The notes: generated by a model from the letters alone, not told the origin. DNA of 64,000 nt from Paenibacillus sp. FSL R5-0623 (GCF_037974265.1 NZ_CP150233.1:1302001-1366000), one strand, 5' to 3'; shown: positions 26,073-35,564, counted from the first letter of the stretch. Program-made: numbers and translations.

Positions 26073-27050
26073 TTGGAAAAGTTAAGCAATGTGAAGAGGT
26101 TTAAGTGGAAACGGTTGGCGTTACCGGCATTACTTGTGATGGTATTACTGCTGGCAGGTCAGTCAAAAGCTTTGGCGGCGTTCTGGAATCTGACCGGAGA
26201 TACCGCTGTTCATGATCCGTCGATTATCAAAGAGGGCAGTTCCTGGTACACCTTTTCAACCGGCCCGGGCATTCAAGTATTGAAATCCGATAATGGATCG
26301 TCCTGGTATCGTGTTCCACAAATCTTCTTAAGTAAGCCATCCTGGTGGGCTTCTGCCGTTCCGGGACAAAGTGGATTGGATGTATGGGCACCGGACGTAG
26401 AGCAGTATAACGGAAAAGTATGGCTCTATTATTCGATCTCCACCTTTGGCTCCAATCGGTCTGCGATTGGTCTTGCGTCTGCGAACAGCATTGGAGCAGG
26501 GCAATGGAAGGACGAAGGATTGGTGCTTCAAACCACGACCGCCAATAACTATAATGCCATTGACCCGAATCTGGTCATTGATGCTTCAGGCAATCCATGG
26601 CTGGCCTTCGGTTCTTTCTGGAGCGGTCTGAAGATTGTCAAGCTGGACAAAAATACGATGAAACCGACGGGAAGTATAACTTCCATTGCTGCGCGCCCGA
26701 ATAACGGAGGTGCTATTGAAGGACCAAGTATTGTATATCGGGGCGGCTACTATTACCTGTTTGCTTCCATCGATTCTTGCTGCCAAGGGGTGAACAGTAC
26801 CTACAAAATGGTCTATGGACGTTCTACCAGTATTACAGGCCCTTATGTGGACAAAAACGGAGTTAATATGCTGAATGGTGGCGGAACGATATTGGATACA
26901 GGCAATGTGAAATGGAAAGGTCCAGGTGGTCAGGACGTGTACAACGGCAATGTCATCGCAAGACATGCCTATGATGCAGAGGATAATGGCAATCCAAAAT
27001 TGCTGATTAATGACTTGTTGTGGGACGCTAATGGATGGCCGAAGTATTGA
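26073..27050 (+). CDS. abnA: Secreted endo-alpha-1,5-L-arabinanase, GH43
   Basis: The protein has about 325 residues. A signal peptide with cleavage near ALA-AFW (about residue 35) is followed by the single propeller domain of AbnA-type enzymes. GH43 residues are Asp in HDPSIIKEG (about 49), Asp in NAIDPNLVID (about 165) and Glu in GGAIEGPSIVYRGGYYYLF (about 215). Similarity to B. subtilis AbnA extends over the whole length, including IAARPNNGGA and CCQGVNSTYK. It cuts alpha-1,5-arabinan outside the cell. I favour the TTG at 26073 with GGTGGAG 6 bases upstream over the GTG at 26061. It is the first gene of the arabinan operon. Confidence 0.92.
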   Translation: MEKLSNVKRFKWKRLALPALLVMVLLLAGQSKALAAFWNLTGDTAVHDPSIIKEGSSWYTFSTGPGIQVLKSDNGSSWYRVPQIFLSKPSWWASAVPGQSGLDVWAPDVEQYNGKVWLYYSISTFGSNRSAIGLASANSIGAGQWKDEGLVLQTTTANNYNAIDPNLVIDASGNPWLAFGSFWSGLKIVKLDKNTMKPTGSITSIAARPNNGGAIEGPSIVYRGGYYYLFASIDSCCQGVNSTYKMVYGRSTSITGPYVDKNGVNMLNGGGTILDTGNVKWKGPGGQDVYNGNVIARHAYDAEDNGNPKLLINDLLWDANGWPKY

Positions 27051-27143
27051 TTTGTTTTAGATAAATATAAAATGTTTTATAAAAGTGTTGACTAAAGTGA
27101 TCTGGATTTGATAAATTAACAACAGAAATCCTATTTCATCCAA

Positions 27144-27159
27144 TTGAATACGGTTACAA
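27144..27159 (-). promoter_or_regulatory. cre-like site inside the arabinan operon
   Basis: Read on the minus strand, TTGTAACCGTATTCAA matches the CcpA consensus at 15 of 16 positions. It lies between abnA and the binding-protein gene. A weak TTGACT...TAAATT promoter (about 27088-27117) and an 8-bp inverted repeat GATCTGGA/TCCAGATC (27099-27168) reaching the ribosome binding site are in the same interval. Confidence 0.5.
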
Positions 27160-27181
27160 GTCCAGATCAGGAGGGGTTCAG

Positions 27182-28525
27182 ATGGTAAAGAAAAAGAATT
27201 GGGTCACATTTATGCTTCTTATGCTGGTAAGTGCACTGGTACTTGCGGGCTGCGGAGGAGGAAGCGGCGGTGCAAGTGGGGACAAGGAGTTAACGTTTAT
27301 GTTCCGCGGGGGCACAGATGAGCAGAAAGCATACCAGGCAGTGGTCAAGAAATTCGAAGAAGATCATCCGGGTGTGAAAGTCAAAATTATTGTAACGGCT
27401 GCGGATCAATATGCAACCAAGCTGAGAGCGGCAATTACAGGCAACAGCTTGCCTGACGTATTTTATTTTAACCCAGGCGATATTAAGGCCTATGTGAACA
27501 GCAATGTTCTCATGAATCTTACACCATACATTGAAAATAATGCGGATGTTGATTTGAATAACATCTGGAAATATGGAGTGGATCTATACCGTTATGACGG
27601 CAAGATGGCAGGACAGGGTGATCTTTACGGCATGCCGAAGGACCTCGGGCCATTTGCACTAGGCTACAACAAGACTTTGTTTGAAAAAGAAGGCATTCCA
27701 TTCCCTGACAAGGATAAACCATATACATGGGAAGAGTTCATTAAGGTGAATCAGCAAGCGACCAAGGATACCAACGGGGACGGCAAACCGGATGTATTCG
27801 GTACAGGTTTTAACGTACAGTGGGCACTGCAATCCTTTGTATGGAGCAATGGCGGGGACTGGCTGGATGAGAGCAAAACGAAGGTAACCATTGATGATCC
27901 GAAATTCGCAGAAGCTTTGCAATTCTTCGCGGATATGCAGAACGTATACAACATTACACCTTCCATTGAGGAAGCGCAAACATTGGATACCTACCAACGC
28001 TGGATGAAAGGCGAAATGGCCTTCTTCCCTGTAGGTCCTTGGGATATGAGTACATTCGAAACTTTGCCTTTCGAGTATGATTTGTTACCTTTCCCTGCGG
28101 GATCGACTGGCAAGTCGGCTACGTGGATTGGTTCCCTGGGAATCGGGGTATCTGCGAAATCGAAACATCCGGAAGAAGCGGCAGCATTGGTGAACTACCT
28201 AACCGCTTCGAAAGAAAGTATGCAGCAACTGGTAGATGCCAAGGTACAGATTCCGAATCTGCTTGATATGGCAGACGAGTGGGCCAAAGATACATCCACG
28301 AAACCATCCAACAAGCAGGAATTCATTGATATCGTAGAGGATTACGGACGTTCTTTGCCAGGTAACTACACGTACAATGCGGAGTGGTATGACCTCTTCT
28401 TCACAGACATCCAGCCGGTATTAGATGGCAAGATTACAGCCGCTGATTATGTGAAGCAACAACAGCCAAAAATGCAGAAGCTGCTCGACAAAGCGGTTGA
28501 ACAGGAACAGAAATCTCAGAAATAG
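27182..28525 (+). CDS. Sugar-binding lipoprotein of the arabinan operon importer
   Basis: The 447-residue class-1 extracellular solute-binding protein has the lipobox LVLAGC (Cys about residue 23) followed by a Gly/Ser-rich tether. The hallmark [25 protein letters not shown] start of the mature domain and FPVGPWD / [15 protein letters not shown] near the C-terminus fit AraN/UgpB-like proteins. The likely ligand is arabino-oligosaccharide released by the secreted arabinanase. GGAGGGG precedes the ATG. Two stem-loops follow the stop, which may raise its level relative to the permeases. Confidence 0.92.
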   Translation: MVKKKNWVTFMLLMLVSALVLAGCGGGSGGASGDKELTFMFRGGTDEQKAYQAVVKKFEEDHPGVKVKIIVTAADQYATKLRAAITGNSLPDVFYFNPGDIKAYVNSNVLMNLTPYIENNADVDLNNIWKYGVDLYRYDGKMAGQGDLYGMPKDLGPFALGYNKTLFEKEGIPFPDKDKPYTWEEFIKVNQQATKDTNGDGKPDVFGTGFNVQWALQSFVWSNGGDWLDESKTKVTIDDPKFAEALQFFADMQNVYNITPSIEEAQTLDTYQRWMKGEMAFFPVGPWDMSTFETLPFEYDLLPFPAGSTGKSATWIGSLGIGVSAKSKHPEEAAALVNYLTASKESMQQLVDAKVQIPNLLDMADEWAKDTSTKPSNKQEFIDIVEDYGRSLPGNYTYNAEWYDLFFTDIQPVLDGKITAADYVKQQQPKMQKLLDKAVEQEQKSQK

Positions 28526-28540
28526 TAGATAGGAAAGGGT

Positions 28541-28656
28541 GATGCCGGCAGCCTGCAATCATGCTGCTGGCATCATTCGTATTGGGTATTATTGGATTCC
28601 ATACGGGCATGTGGCATTCGTTGATCGGCAAGGTTCAATCGAAGAATGCCACATGC
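28541..28656 (+). other. Two consecutive intercistronic stem-loops
   Basis: Hairpin 1: GATGCCGGCAGC (28541-28552) pairs with GCTGCTGGCATC (28563-28574), 12 bp with one G-U pair. Hairpin 2: GCATGTGGCATTC (28607-28619) pairs perfectly with GAATGCCACATGC (28644-28656), and its loop contains a TTGA/TCAA mini-stem. Neither has a U-run. Their location right after the binding-protein stop fits an mRNA 3'-end protector that raises binding-protein over permease expression. Confidence 0.8.
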
Positions 28657-28682
28657 TGATACTAGAAACAGGGGTGAACGCC

Positions 28683-29573
28683 GTGATTACGAAATCGAGT
28701 TTGTATCGCAAAGAGATGCTGTACGGATATCTGTTTATCTTACCTCCGATTCTTGGGTTGCTGATCTTTGTCATGTTCCCATTCCTCTACTCCCTCTATG
28801 GTTCCTTTACCGACTGGGATGGACTGGGACAGATGAACTTTATCGGATTGGCCAACTTTAAGGACTTGCTAACGGATGACTTATTTTACAAAGCGATGTT
28901 TAATACATTCTTCCTGATGCTCGGGATCCCGATTGGCCTTTTGCTGGCATTGTTGCTGGCTATGGGTTTGAATCGTAAAATTCCCGGGACTACGACCTTC
29001 CGTGTCATTTATTATATTCCGGTCATCTCCTCCCTGGCTGCGGTGTCCATCATGTGGAACTGGGCGTATAACGGGGATTACGGTCTGGTGAACCAGTTCC
29101 TCGGCCTGTTTGGCATTGAGGGTCCCAACTGGCTCGCGAACAAAGACACAGTCAAACCAGCACTGATTATTATGACGGTATGGAAAGGTTTGGGATACAC
29201 CATGTTATTGTACCTGGCTGCGCTGCAAAGTGTATCACGTACATATTATGAGGCGGCTGAACTTGATGGAGCTAATGGGTTCCAGATTTTCCGCAATATC
29301 ACCTGGCCGATGGTGAAGCCTGTTACCTTTTTCCTCGTCGTTACAAATATCATTGGCGGCTCCCAGATCTTTACCGAGATGAACATTATGACGCCTACAG
29401 GTGGTCCTGAATATTCATCGGCTTCGATTGTCTTCTATATTTGGCAGAAAGCCTTCAGTAACCTTCAGATGGGTTATGCGTCAGCCATGGCTATGATTCT
29501 TGGTATTTTCATTTTTGTCATTACCTTGGTGCAATTCAAAATGAACGAAAAATCAGCCTATGATGGGGACTAA
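28683..29573 (+). CDS. Sugar ABC permease (AraP/UgpA-like)
   Basis: The 296-residue inner-membrane permease has about six helices, an N-terminal GYLFILPPILGLLIFVMFPFLYSLYGSF and the EAA loop YYEAAELDGANGFQIFRNITWP. The GTG at 28683 has GGGGTGA 7 bases upstream; an in-frame ATG at 28539 would read through the two stem-loops and lacks a suitable site, so it is not the start. It pairs with the next gene to form the channel. There is no ATPase gene in the operon, so MsmX-like sharing is presumed. Confidence 0.9.
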   Translation: MITKSSLYRKEMLYGYLFILPPILGLLIFVMFPFLYSLYGSFTDWDGLGQMNFIGLANFKDLLTDDLFYKAMFNTFFLMLGIPIGLLLALLLAMGLNRKIPGTTTFRVIYYIPVISSLAAVSIMWNWAYNGDYGLVNQFLGLFGIEGPNWLANKDTVKPALIIMTVWKGLGYTMLLYLAALQSVSRTYYEAAELDGANGFQIFRNITWPMVKPVTFFLVVTNIIGGSQIFTEMNIMTPTGGPEYSSASIVFYIWQKAFSNLQMGYASAMAMILGIFIFVITLVQFKMNEKSAYDGD

Positions 29574-29599
29574 TTGTCAAGGGAAGGAGTGAATCGGAA

Positions 29600-30442
29600 A
29601 TGTCTTACAGTCAAAAAAGGAATTTAACGAACACGATCATTTTTATCGTACTCGCGATCGGTGCTATTGCGATGGTTGCACCACTGATCTGGATGCTATC
29701 CACTTCATTGAAGGAGAAGCAGGATGTATTCGCGCTTCCACCAGTGTGGATACCTGAAGTATTTCAATTTGGAAAGTATAAGGAAATCTGGGAAGCAGGC
29801 CCGCTGCTAAGCGGGATCAAAAACAGCCTCATTATCGCGGTCAGTGTAACGATCGTCGGTACGTTTACATCCAGTATCGCTGCGTTTGCTTTTGCCAAAT
29901 TGAGATTTCCACATAAAAACAAACTGTTTCTTGCTTTGCTTGCTTCCATGATGATTCCGTATCCAACAGTCATGATTCCACAATTCATGATGTTCTCAAA
30001 ACTTGGCTGGACAGATACATTATTGCCACTTATTGTACCGGGGTTGTTCGGTAATGTGATTATGATCTTCTTCCTCCGGCAATATCTGCTTAGTGTGCCA
30101 GATGCCATTATTGAAGCAGCCAAAATTGATGGAAGTTCCTATTTCCGGCTCTATTCCAGTATTACATTCCCGTTGATTAAACCTGCCGTTGCTGCACAGT
30201 TAATTCTGTGGTTCATGGGGATCTGGAACGATTATCTCGCACCGATTATCTATCTGAATTCACCGGAGAAGCAGACGCTGCAGCTGGTCATTGCCAACTT
30301 CAATGCCACGTATGCAATTCAGACGGATTATCCACTTATTATGGCAGCGTCGATTGTGGCTCTGTTACCGGTATTAATCATCTTCCTGATCTTCCAGAAA
30401 CAGATTATTGAATCGGTTGCCATTTCGGGAGTGAAGGGATGA
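29600..30442 (+). CDS. Sugar ABC permease (AraQ/UgpE-like)
   Basis: This is a 280-residue permease. It starts with a membrane helix after SQKRNLTNTIIF, has the EAA loop IIEAAKIDGSSYFRLYSSITFPLIKP and ends with the typical FQKQIIESVAISGVKG. GGAAGGAG precedes the ATG by 9 bases. Its stop overlaps the start of the next gene by 4 bases (ATGA), a sign of translational coupling. It is the second half of the arabino-oligosaccharide channel. Confidence 0.92.
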   Translation: MSYSQKRNLTNTIIFIVLAIGAIAMVAPLIWMLSTSLKEKQDVFALPPVWIPEVFQFGKYKEIWEAGPLLSGIKNSLIIAVSVTIVGTFTSSIAAFAFAKLRFPHKNKLFLALLASMMIPYPTVMIPQFMMFSKLGWTDTLLPLIVPGLFGNVIMIFFLRQYLLSVPDAIIEAAKIDGSSYFRLYSSITFPLIKPAVAAQLILWFMGIWNDYLAPIIYLNSPEKQTLQLVIANFNATYAIQTDYPLIMAASIVALLPVLIIFLIFQKQIIESVAISGVKG

Positions 30443-31917
30443 ATCAGCGGAAGAGATTCCGAGGGTGGACATTTTCGAAGAGAGGGGTTGTTGCTTCCAT
30501 GTTGCTGTTGTTGATCACTGGAGCTACGGGCTGTACTGGAGAAGGGGCAGAAGAAACGGTTCCCCGTCCGGTCTTTCCTGAAGCCCCCCAAGATACTCAG
30601 CTGTATGACACTTCCATTTTGGACGATGAATCACGCTGGACGGTGAACAATGCGCATGATCCGGCCATTATGAAAACAGACCAGGGATACTACGTCTATT
30701 CCACAGACGTTCGTGTAGCAGGGGAAGCGAAACCCGGCGTCATGGTACGCAAATCGGATGATCTGATCCACTGGAACTGGGTAGGTCAGGCTCTACCCGG
30801 GATTCCGCAAGAAGCGCTGGACTGGACAGGTGCGGTCAATCTGTGGGCACCGGATGTGATTCAGGCTGGTGATACCTATCGGATGTATTATTCGGCTTCT
30901 TCTTTTGGCAGTACCCAGTCGGCTATTGGTCTTCAGACATCCCCTTCTCCCGAAGGTCCATGGACAGATGAAGGACTGGTTGTGAAAACTACTGCGAATG
31001 AACAGGACAAATTAAATGCCATTGATGCCAATCCCATCGTAGATGCCGAAGGCAATTCGTGGATGGTATATGGTTCATTCTTTGACGGCATTTATATTGC
31101 GCCACTCGACCCCGACACCGGGAAATTCAAGGACGAGGGTTATGGTACTCGCATTGCTGCTCGGGATCGTGCAACTGAAGAGGGTGCAGTGGAAGGTCCC
31201 TACATTGTGTATAACCCGGAGTTCAAAAAGTATTATCTGTTTGTCTCCTATGATTCCTTATTCGAGGACTATAACGTGAGGGTTGCGCGTGCTGATTCAA
31301 TCACAGGCCCGTACACGGACATAAACGGCAATAACATGCTGGATACGGAGCATCTGCCTCAATATGAGATCGGCACCAAAATTCTGGGGGGTTATCGCTT
31401 CACAGAAGGCGAGGGCTGGGTTGCACCCGGACATAACTCCATTTTGAAGGACGGAGACGATTATTACATCGTGCATCATGCACGGGGTGAGACGGATAAA
31501 AACTGGCCATATCTGCATGTACGCAAAATGTTATGGACGAAGGACGGCTGGCCTGTGGTTTCACCTGAACGTTACGCCGGTGAGACTGCACAGGATATTC
31601 CGAAATCCATGATTGCCGGGGAGTGGGAAGGCATGGCGCTTGATCCGTCCGTGGACGGGCAGATTCAGGCAGTGCCTTATACCCTAACAAGCAACGGTAA
31701 AATTAAAAGCGAAAAAGGTTCAGGAACCTGGACATTTGATGGCCAACAAACATTGACACTGAAGTGGAAAGAAAGCCCATGGGGCGGAGCCTCCACGGAA
31801 GAGTTGCGACTGCTCCCGTCCTGGGACTGGGAGCGAAGCCAGCCCGCGCTGGTGGTGACTGGCCTCAATGACCACGGCATCGCGGTCTGGGGCAAGCAGA
31901 TCAGCGCAGCGGAGTAA
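30439..31917 (+). CDS. Exported GH43 arabinanase with C-terminal beta-domain (Abn2-like)
   Basis: The 492-residue protein has an N-terminal signal with the possible lipobox GATGC (Cys about 32), so it may be membrane-anchored. Propeller residues are Asp in NNAHDPAIMKTDQGYYVYSTD (about 73), Asp in NAIDANPIVD (about 195) and Glu in EGAVEGPYIVYN (about 252). The metal-site histidine is in APGHNSIL (about 333). The last roughly 100 residues form the beta-domain seen in Abn2/YxiA-type enzymes. It degrades arabinan outside the cell, complementing AbnA. It overlaps the preceding permease gene by 4 bp and is directly followed by structured tandem repeats. Confidence 0.88.
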   Translation: MNQRKRFRGWTFSKRGVVASMLLLLITGATGCTGEGAEETVPRPVFPEAPQDTQLYDTSILDDESRWTVNNAHDPAIMKTDQGYYVYSTDVRVAGEAKPGVMVRKSDDLIHWNWVGQALPGIPQEALDWTGAVNLWAPDVIQAGDTYRMYYSASSFGSTQSAIGLQTSPSPEGPWTDEGLVVKTTANEQDKLNAIDANPIVDAEGNSWMVYGSFFDGIYIAPLDPDTGKFKDEGYGTRIAARDRATEEGAVEGPYIVYNPEFKKYYLFVSYDSLFEDYNVRVARADSITGPYTDINGNNMLDTEHLPQYEIGTKILGGYRFTEGEGWVAPGHNSILKDGDDYYIVHHARGETDKNWPYLHVRKMLWTKDGWPVVSPERYAGETAQDIPKSMIAGEWEGMALDPSVDGQIQAVPYTLTSNGKIKSEKGSGTWTFDGQQTLTLKWKESPWGGASTEELRLLPSWDWERSQPALVVTGLNDHGIAVWGKQISAAE

Positions 31918-31925
31918 GGGGGCGA

Positions 31926-32785
31926 CCAGCTAGCGCGGTAAGAGCGAGCTGCCGCTCTAAGGGTGCACAAACAGTGAGGGGGAGGAAGGAGGCGCAGGAG
32001 TGAGTTTGGCATCCGATTTCAACCGCCAGGAGCGGTGAAAAAAGAAATCGGAGGACAAGAGAGCACCAAGGACCTACCACCCCCGAACGCCCGCTGTGCA
32101 TGTAAGCTGTCCTGTTAAGGCGCGTTAACGCAGAGAGACGCTTAAGATTCAGCTGTGCTGGCCTATGTCTGAGGCCAATCATGCACTAAATATGGGGAGA
32201 GTCGACCAAGCAAGGCGGTCGACCCCCTAAGACCGAGCCACACAATGGCTCGAAGTGAGGTTGTAATCCAGCGAGTGCGGTAAGAGCGAGCTGCCGCTCC
32301 AAGGGTGCACAAGCAGTGAGGGGGAGGAAGGGGGCGCAGGAGTGAGTTTGGCATCCGATTTCAACCGCCAAGAGCGGTGGAAAGAGAAATCGGAGGACAA
32401 GAGAGCACCAAGGCCCTGCCACCCCCGAACGTCCGCTGTGTATGCAAGCTGTCCTATTAAGCTGCGCTAACGCAGAGAGACGCTTAAGATTCATCTGTGC
32501 TGGCCTATGTCTGAGGCCAATCATGCACTAAATATGGGGAGAGTCGACCAAGCAAGGCGGTCAACCCCATAAGACCGAGCCACCAAAAAGGCTCGAAGTG
32601 AGGTTGTAACCCAGCGAGCGCGGTAAGAGCGAGCTACCGCTCCGAGGGTGCACAAGCAGTGAGGGGGAGGAAGGAGCCGCAGGAGTGAGTTTGGCATCCG
32701 ATTTCAACCGCCAAGAGCGGTGGAAAGAGAAATCGGAGGACAAGAGAGCACCAAGGCCCTGCCACCCCCGAACGTCCGCTGTGCA
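31926..32785. repeat. Tandem array of 342-bp structured repeats (about 2.5 units)
   Basis: Three units begin at about 31933, 32275 and 32618 (periods 342 and 343). The third stops near 32785 and lacks the second half. Hairpins recur in each unit: AGAGCG/CGCTCT with a short loop, and CCGATTTC...GAAATCGG enclosing ACCGC/GCGGT. Units 1 and 2 add GGCCT/AGGCC, GTCGACC/GGTCGAC and CGAGCC/GGCTCG. Loop bases and lengths vary while most stems persist. GC content is higher than in the flanks. No gene is convincing in it: the minus-strand frames differ between units mostly by amino-acid-changing substitutions. It lies between two GH43 genes of one operon and could be an RNA element or a dispersed genomic repeat. 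Confidence 0.85.
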
Positions 32786-32871
32786 CCACCCCAAAAAGGT
32801 TTTCGCTTTTTCGAAATTGGGTTACATTCCCCAACTTCGAGCCAAACAACATTTGAAAGGGGAGCATTCCC

Positions 32872-33852
32872 ATGACTGATTCTATTACATTTACTAATCC
32901 CATCTTGGAGCAACGTGCTGATCCGTGGGTGTACCGTCATACAGACGGTTACTATTATTTCTCCGCTTCCGTACCAGCCTTTGACCGGATCGAAATCCGG
33001 CGAGCAGAGACTTTGGAAGAGTTAAGAGATGCTGAGCCGGTAACGGCTTGGACGAAGCGTGATACAGGGCCCATGAGTGCCAACATCTGGGCACCGGAGA
33101 TTCATTTTATTGATGGCAAATGGTACATACATTACGCTGCGGCTCACACCAGTGAGACCAACGAAGGTCTGTTCGATCACCGGATGTATGTCCTGGAGAA
33201 CGATTCCGCGAATCCACTCGAAGGAGAGTGGGTAGAAAAGGGGCAGATACACACCCGGTGGGAATCATTTGCGCTGGATGCAACAACCTTTGAACATAAG
33301 GGAATCCGCTATCTGGTCTGGGCACAAAAAGATCCGGACATTGTGGGCAACTCGAACCTGTACATTGCCGAAATGGAAAACCCGTGGACGCTACGCGGCG
33401 AACAGGTCATGATCTCTACGCCAGAGTACGATTGGGAGATCATCGGCTTTAAAGTCAATGAAGGAGCAGCCGTGATGCATCGGAATGGACGGTTGTTTAT
33501 CGGCTACTCGGCAAGCGCGACCGATTACAATTATTGTATGGGTCTGCTCACCGCAGATGAAAATGCCGACTTGCTTGATCCGGCCAGCTGGGTGAAATCA
33601 CCCGAGCCAGTGTTCCAGACTTGTGAAGCGAACAGCCAATACGGTCCGGGCCATAATAGCTTTACCGTGTCGCCGGATGGTAAGACCGATATTCTGATTT
33701 ATCATGCGCGTAATTACAAAGACATCGAGGGTGATCCCTTGTATGATCCAAACCGTCACGCCCGTGCTCAAGTGATTCATTGGCGTGAAGATGGCACACC
33801 TGATTTCGGTGTTCCGGTTCCCGATGGAAAAGCAGTAGTAGAAGCAAAATAA
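32872..33852 (+). CDS. GH43 intracellular arabinosidase
   Basis: The 326-residue protein is a single propeller domain without signal peptide. The catalytic Asp is in RADPWVYRHTDGYYYFSAS (about 17), the second Asp in FALDATTFEHKG (about 135) and the acid Glu in FKVNEGAAVMHRNG (about 195). The metal-site histidine is in GPGHNSF. Length and motifs fit exo-alpha-1,5-L-arabinofuranosidase-type GH43 members that finish imported arabino-oligosaccharides, though a xylosidase or galactosidase activity cannot be excluded. AAAGGGGAG precedes the ATG. A short hairpin TTGGG/CCCAA lies in its leader. It is the final gene of the operon. Confidence 0.87.
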   Translation: MTDSITFTNPILEQRADPWVYRHTDGYYYFSASVPAFDRIEIRRAETLEELRDAEPVTAWTKRDTGPMSANIWAPEIHFIDGKWYIHYAAAHTSETNEGLFDHRMYVLENDSANPLEGEWVEKGQIHTRWESFALDATTFEHKGIRYLVWAQKDPDIVGNSNLYIAEMENPWTLRGEQVMISTPEYDWEIIGFKVNEGAAVMHRNGRLFIGYSASATDYNYCMGLLTADENADLLDPASWVKSPEPVFQTCEANSQYGPGHNSFTVSPDGKTDILIYHARNYKDIEGDPLYDPNRHARAQVIHWREDGTPDFGVPVPDGKAVVEAK

Positions 33853-33875
33853 GAGGTAGTGAAACCTTTCATATG

Positions 33876-33920
33876 AGAGTCCTTAGTTAGCGAGTGATGC
33901 TGATTAAGGGCTCTTTTGTA
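33876..33920 (+). terminator. Terminator of the arabinan operon
   Basis: AGAGTCCTTA pairs with TAAGGGCTCT across a loop of about 19 bases and is followed by TTTTG. It lies 24 bp after the last GH43 stop. Confidence 0.65.
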
Positions 33921-34046
33921 TGTGAACGATAAGATAGAGTGCCTGAACATATGTGTCCTGGACACAAAACAAAGCAACCACAACGATGATATCTGCGTAT
34001 GAGAAAGATACAGATTACGATGCAGAACCTATTAGGAGGATCACAT

Positions 34047-34892
34047 ATGGATTCACGCGAGACGTTGGACAAGGAACTTGAACAGATTTTGAAATGGGAA
34101 AAACAACAGAAGGACTTGTTTATATGGGATAAGATCGGGCGTTTGCCCTTTGCGATGTTGGATAAAGTGATGCCTAAAGCGCTGAAACAAAAAATCGGAG
34201 ATTCCCTGAACGACGTAGGTCAGTATGTGCAGAATGGAGGCAAGTTCCTCGTACAGAAGAAAAAAGTAGCCAAGCTGCTGCAAGAGGAAGCCGAGAGGTC
34301 CGGTTATTCCATGATGGACACGACCTATCGTCTGGAGCAGGAATCTGAAGCGGAGGGGACAGCGAAGATTCATAGTGTAGAGAATCTGCCACTTCAGGTA
34401 CTGGACCAGGTGGCCGATAACATCACCGAGAGTCGAACCAAGTTTGCCGCGGCTCAGGGAGCAGCTACAGGCTTTGGTGGCATTGTAACCATTGCAGCAG
34501 ATATTCCGATGGTGATGGGGCTTTCTCTGAAGGTACTGCAAGAGATGGCTCTATGTTACGGTTATGATCCAGATGAACCGCTGGAGCGTATCTTTATTGT
34601 CAAATGTCTGCAATTCTCTTCCGCCGATATTGTGGGCAAGAAAGCGATTATCGAAGAACTGGCCGCTTACGACGATCCGGACAAGCCCATTGAGGTGGTA
34701 TCGCAGATGCAGGGCTGGCGGGAAGTGTTTAACTCCTACAGTGAATCTTTTGGCTGGAAGAAGCTTTTCCAACTCGTGCCGATTGCCGGTATGGTGTTTG
34801 GTTCGGTGAGCAACAAAAATACAATTCGAGATGTAGCCGAAGCAGGAAAAATGTTGTACAAAAAACGGCTGATCCTTCAGCGTTTGAAGTAA
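34047..34892 (+). CDS. EcsC family protein
   Basis: The 281-residue protein shows the EcsC pattern: a charged helical N-terminus (LEQILKWEKQQKDL), then FAAAQGAATGFGGIVTIAADIPMVMGLSLKVLQEMALCYGYDP (two amphipathic hydrophobic helices) and LVPIAGMVFGSVSNKNTIRDVAEAGKMLYKKR at the end. Members are related to B. subtilis EcsC. Their molecular function is not established. The ATG at 34047 has TAGGAGGA 6 bases upstream. It is monocistronic, unrelated to the EcsAB transporter here. It follows the arabinan operon. Confidence 0.88.
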   Translation: MDSRETLDKELEQILKWEKQQKDLFIWDKIGRLPFAMLDKVMPKALKQKIGDSLNDVGQYVQNGGKFLVQKKKVAKLLQEEAERSGYSMMDTTYRLEQESEAEGTAKIHSVENLPLQVLDQVADNITESRTKFAAAQGAATGFGGIVTIAADIPMVMGLSLKVLQEMALCYGYDPDEPLERIFIVKCLQFSSADIVGKKAIIEELAAYDDPDKPIEVVSQMQGWREVFNSYSESFGWKKLFQLVPIAGMVFGSVSNKNTIRDVAEAGKMLYKKRLILQRLK

Positions 34893-34950
34893 TATTACAG
34901 AAAAAGTAATACTAGAGAAGAATATTTATATTGAAAGAGTTGAATTTGAT

Positions 34951-35439
34951 ATGTTAAACAAACAGGGTTTCTATGATCTTTTAGATCGCAATAATATCGT
35001 TTACGAAAGTATTGAACATCCCGCAGTATACACGATGGATGAAATATTCTCTTATCAGATTCCACATACAGAACGTATTGTTAAAAATCTGTTTCTGCGT
35101 GATGACAAGAAGCGCAACTATTATCTGGTGACGATTGCTGGGACGAAGTCCGTTGATTTGAGAAGTTTAAGCGAAAAGATACCTAGCCGCAAATTAAGTT
35201 TTGCCAGTGAAAAGGATTTGTTGGAATTCCTCGGATTGGAAAAGGGCCATGTAAATCCAATGGGAGTGTTTAATAACATACAGAAAAATGTGACCGTAGT
35301 TTTTGACAAGGATCTAGTTGGTCAGAAAATCGGAATTCATCCCATGGAAAATACGGCAACGGTATTTCTTGAATTTGAAGATGTGAAGGAACTAATTACA
35401 GCTCAAGGTAGCAACGTTGTCATGTGTGACGTTGAATAA
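34951..35439 (+). CDS. Free-standing prolyl-tRNA deacylase (ProXp-ala/YbaK-like)
   Basis: The 162-residue protein has the YbaK/INS-superfamily fold. The key lysine is Lys45 in VKNLFLRDDKKRNYYLV, followed by the GKKKGHVNPMGVFNN-like block (here LGLEKGHVNPMGVFNN, about 95-110) and the C-terminal IGIHPMENTATVFLEF. It hydrolyses mischarged tRNA(Pro), most likely Ala-tRNA(Pro). The ribosome binding site is weak (GAAAGAG 15 bases before the ATG). It is notable that proS, whose enzyme carries its own editing insert, lies 12 kb away, so editing may be layered. It is monocistronic with a terminator. Confidence 0.88.
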   Translation: MLNKQGFYDLLDRNNIVYESIEHPAVYTMDEIFSYQIPHTERIVKNLFLRDDKKRNYYLVTIAGTKSVDLRSLSEKIPSRKLSFASEKDLLEFLGLEKGHVNPMGVFNNIQKNVTVVFDKDLVGQKIGIHPMENTATVFLEFEDVKELITAQGSNVVMCDVE

Positions 35440-35478
35440 TACGTTTGAAGCTAAATACGAGAAAAACAAATATAAGAA

Positions 35479-35527
35479 AAAGGTTCCTGCCGTTCTGTAT
35501 ATACAGAGATGGCGGGAACCTTTTTGT
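35479..35527 (+). terminator. Terminator of the prolyl-tRNA deacylase gene
   Basis: AAGGTTCCTGCCG pairs with an inexact CGGGAACC arm (CCATC bulge), followed by TTTTT, 40 bp after the stop codon. It is also usable from the convergent MFS gene because of the A-run upstream. Confidence 0.85.
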
Positions 35528-35564
35528 TGCGATTCAAACATTTTATTTAGACTGCAGATGTAGG

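Noticed and set aside
31901..32903. Minus-strand reading frames in the tandem repeats (up to 112 residues)
   Set aside because: They recur because the DNA repeats; changes between units are mostly amino-acid-altering, and no ribosome binding sites are present.
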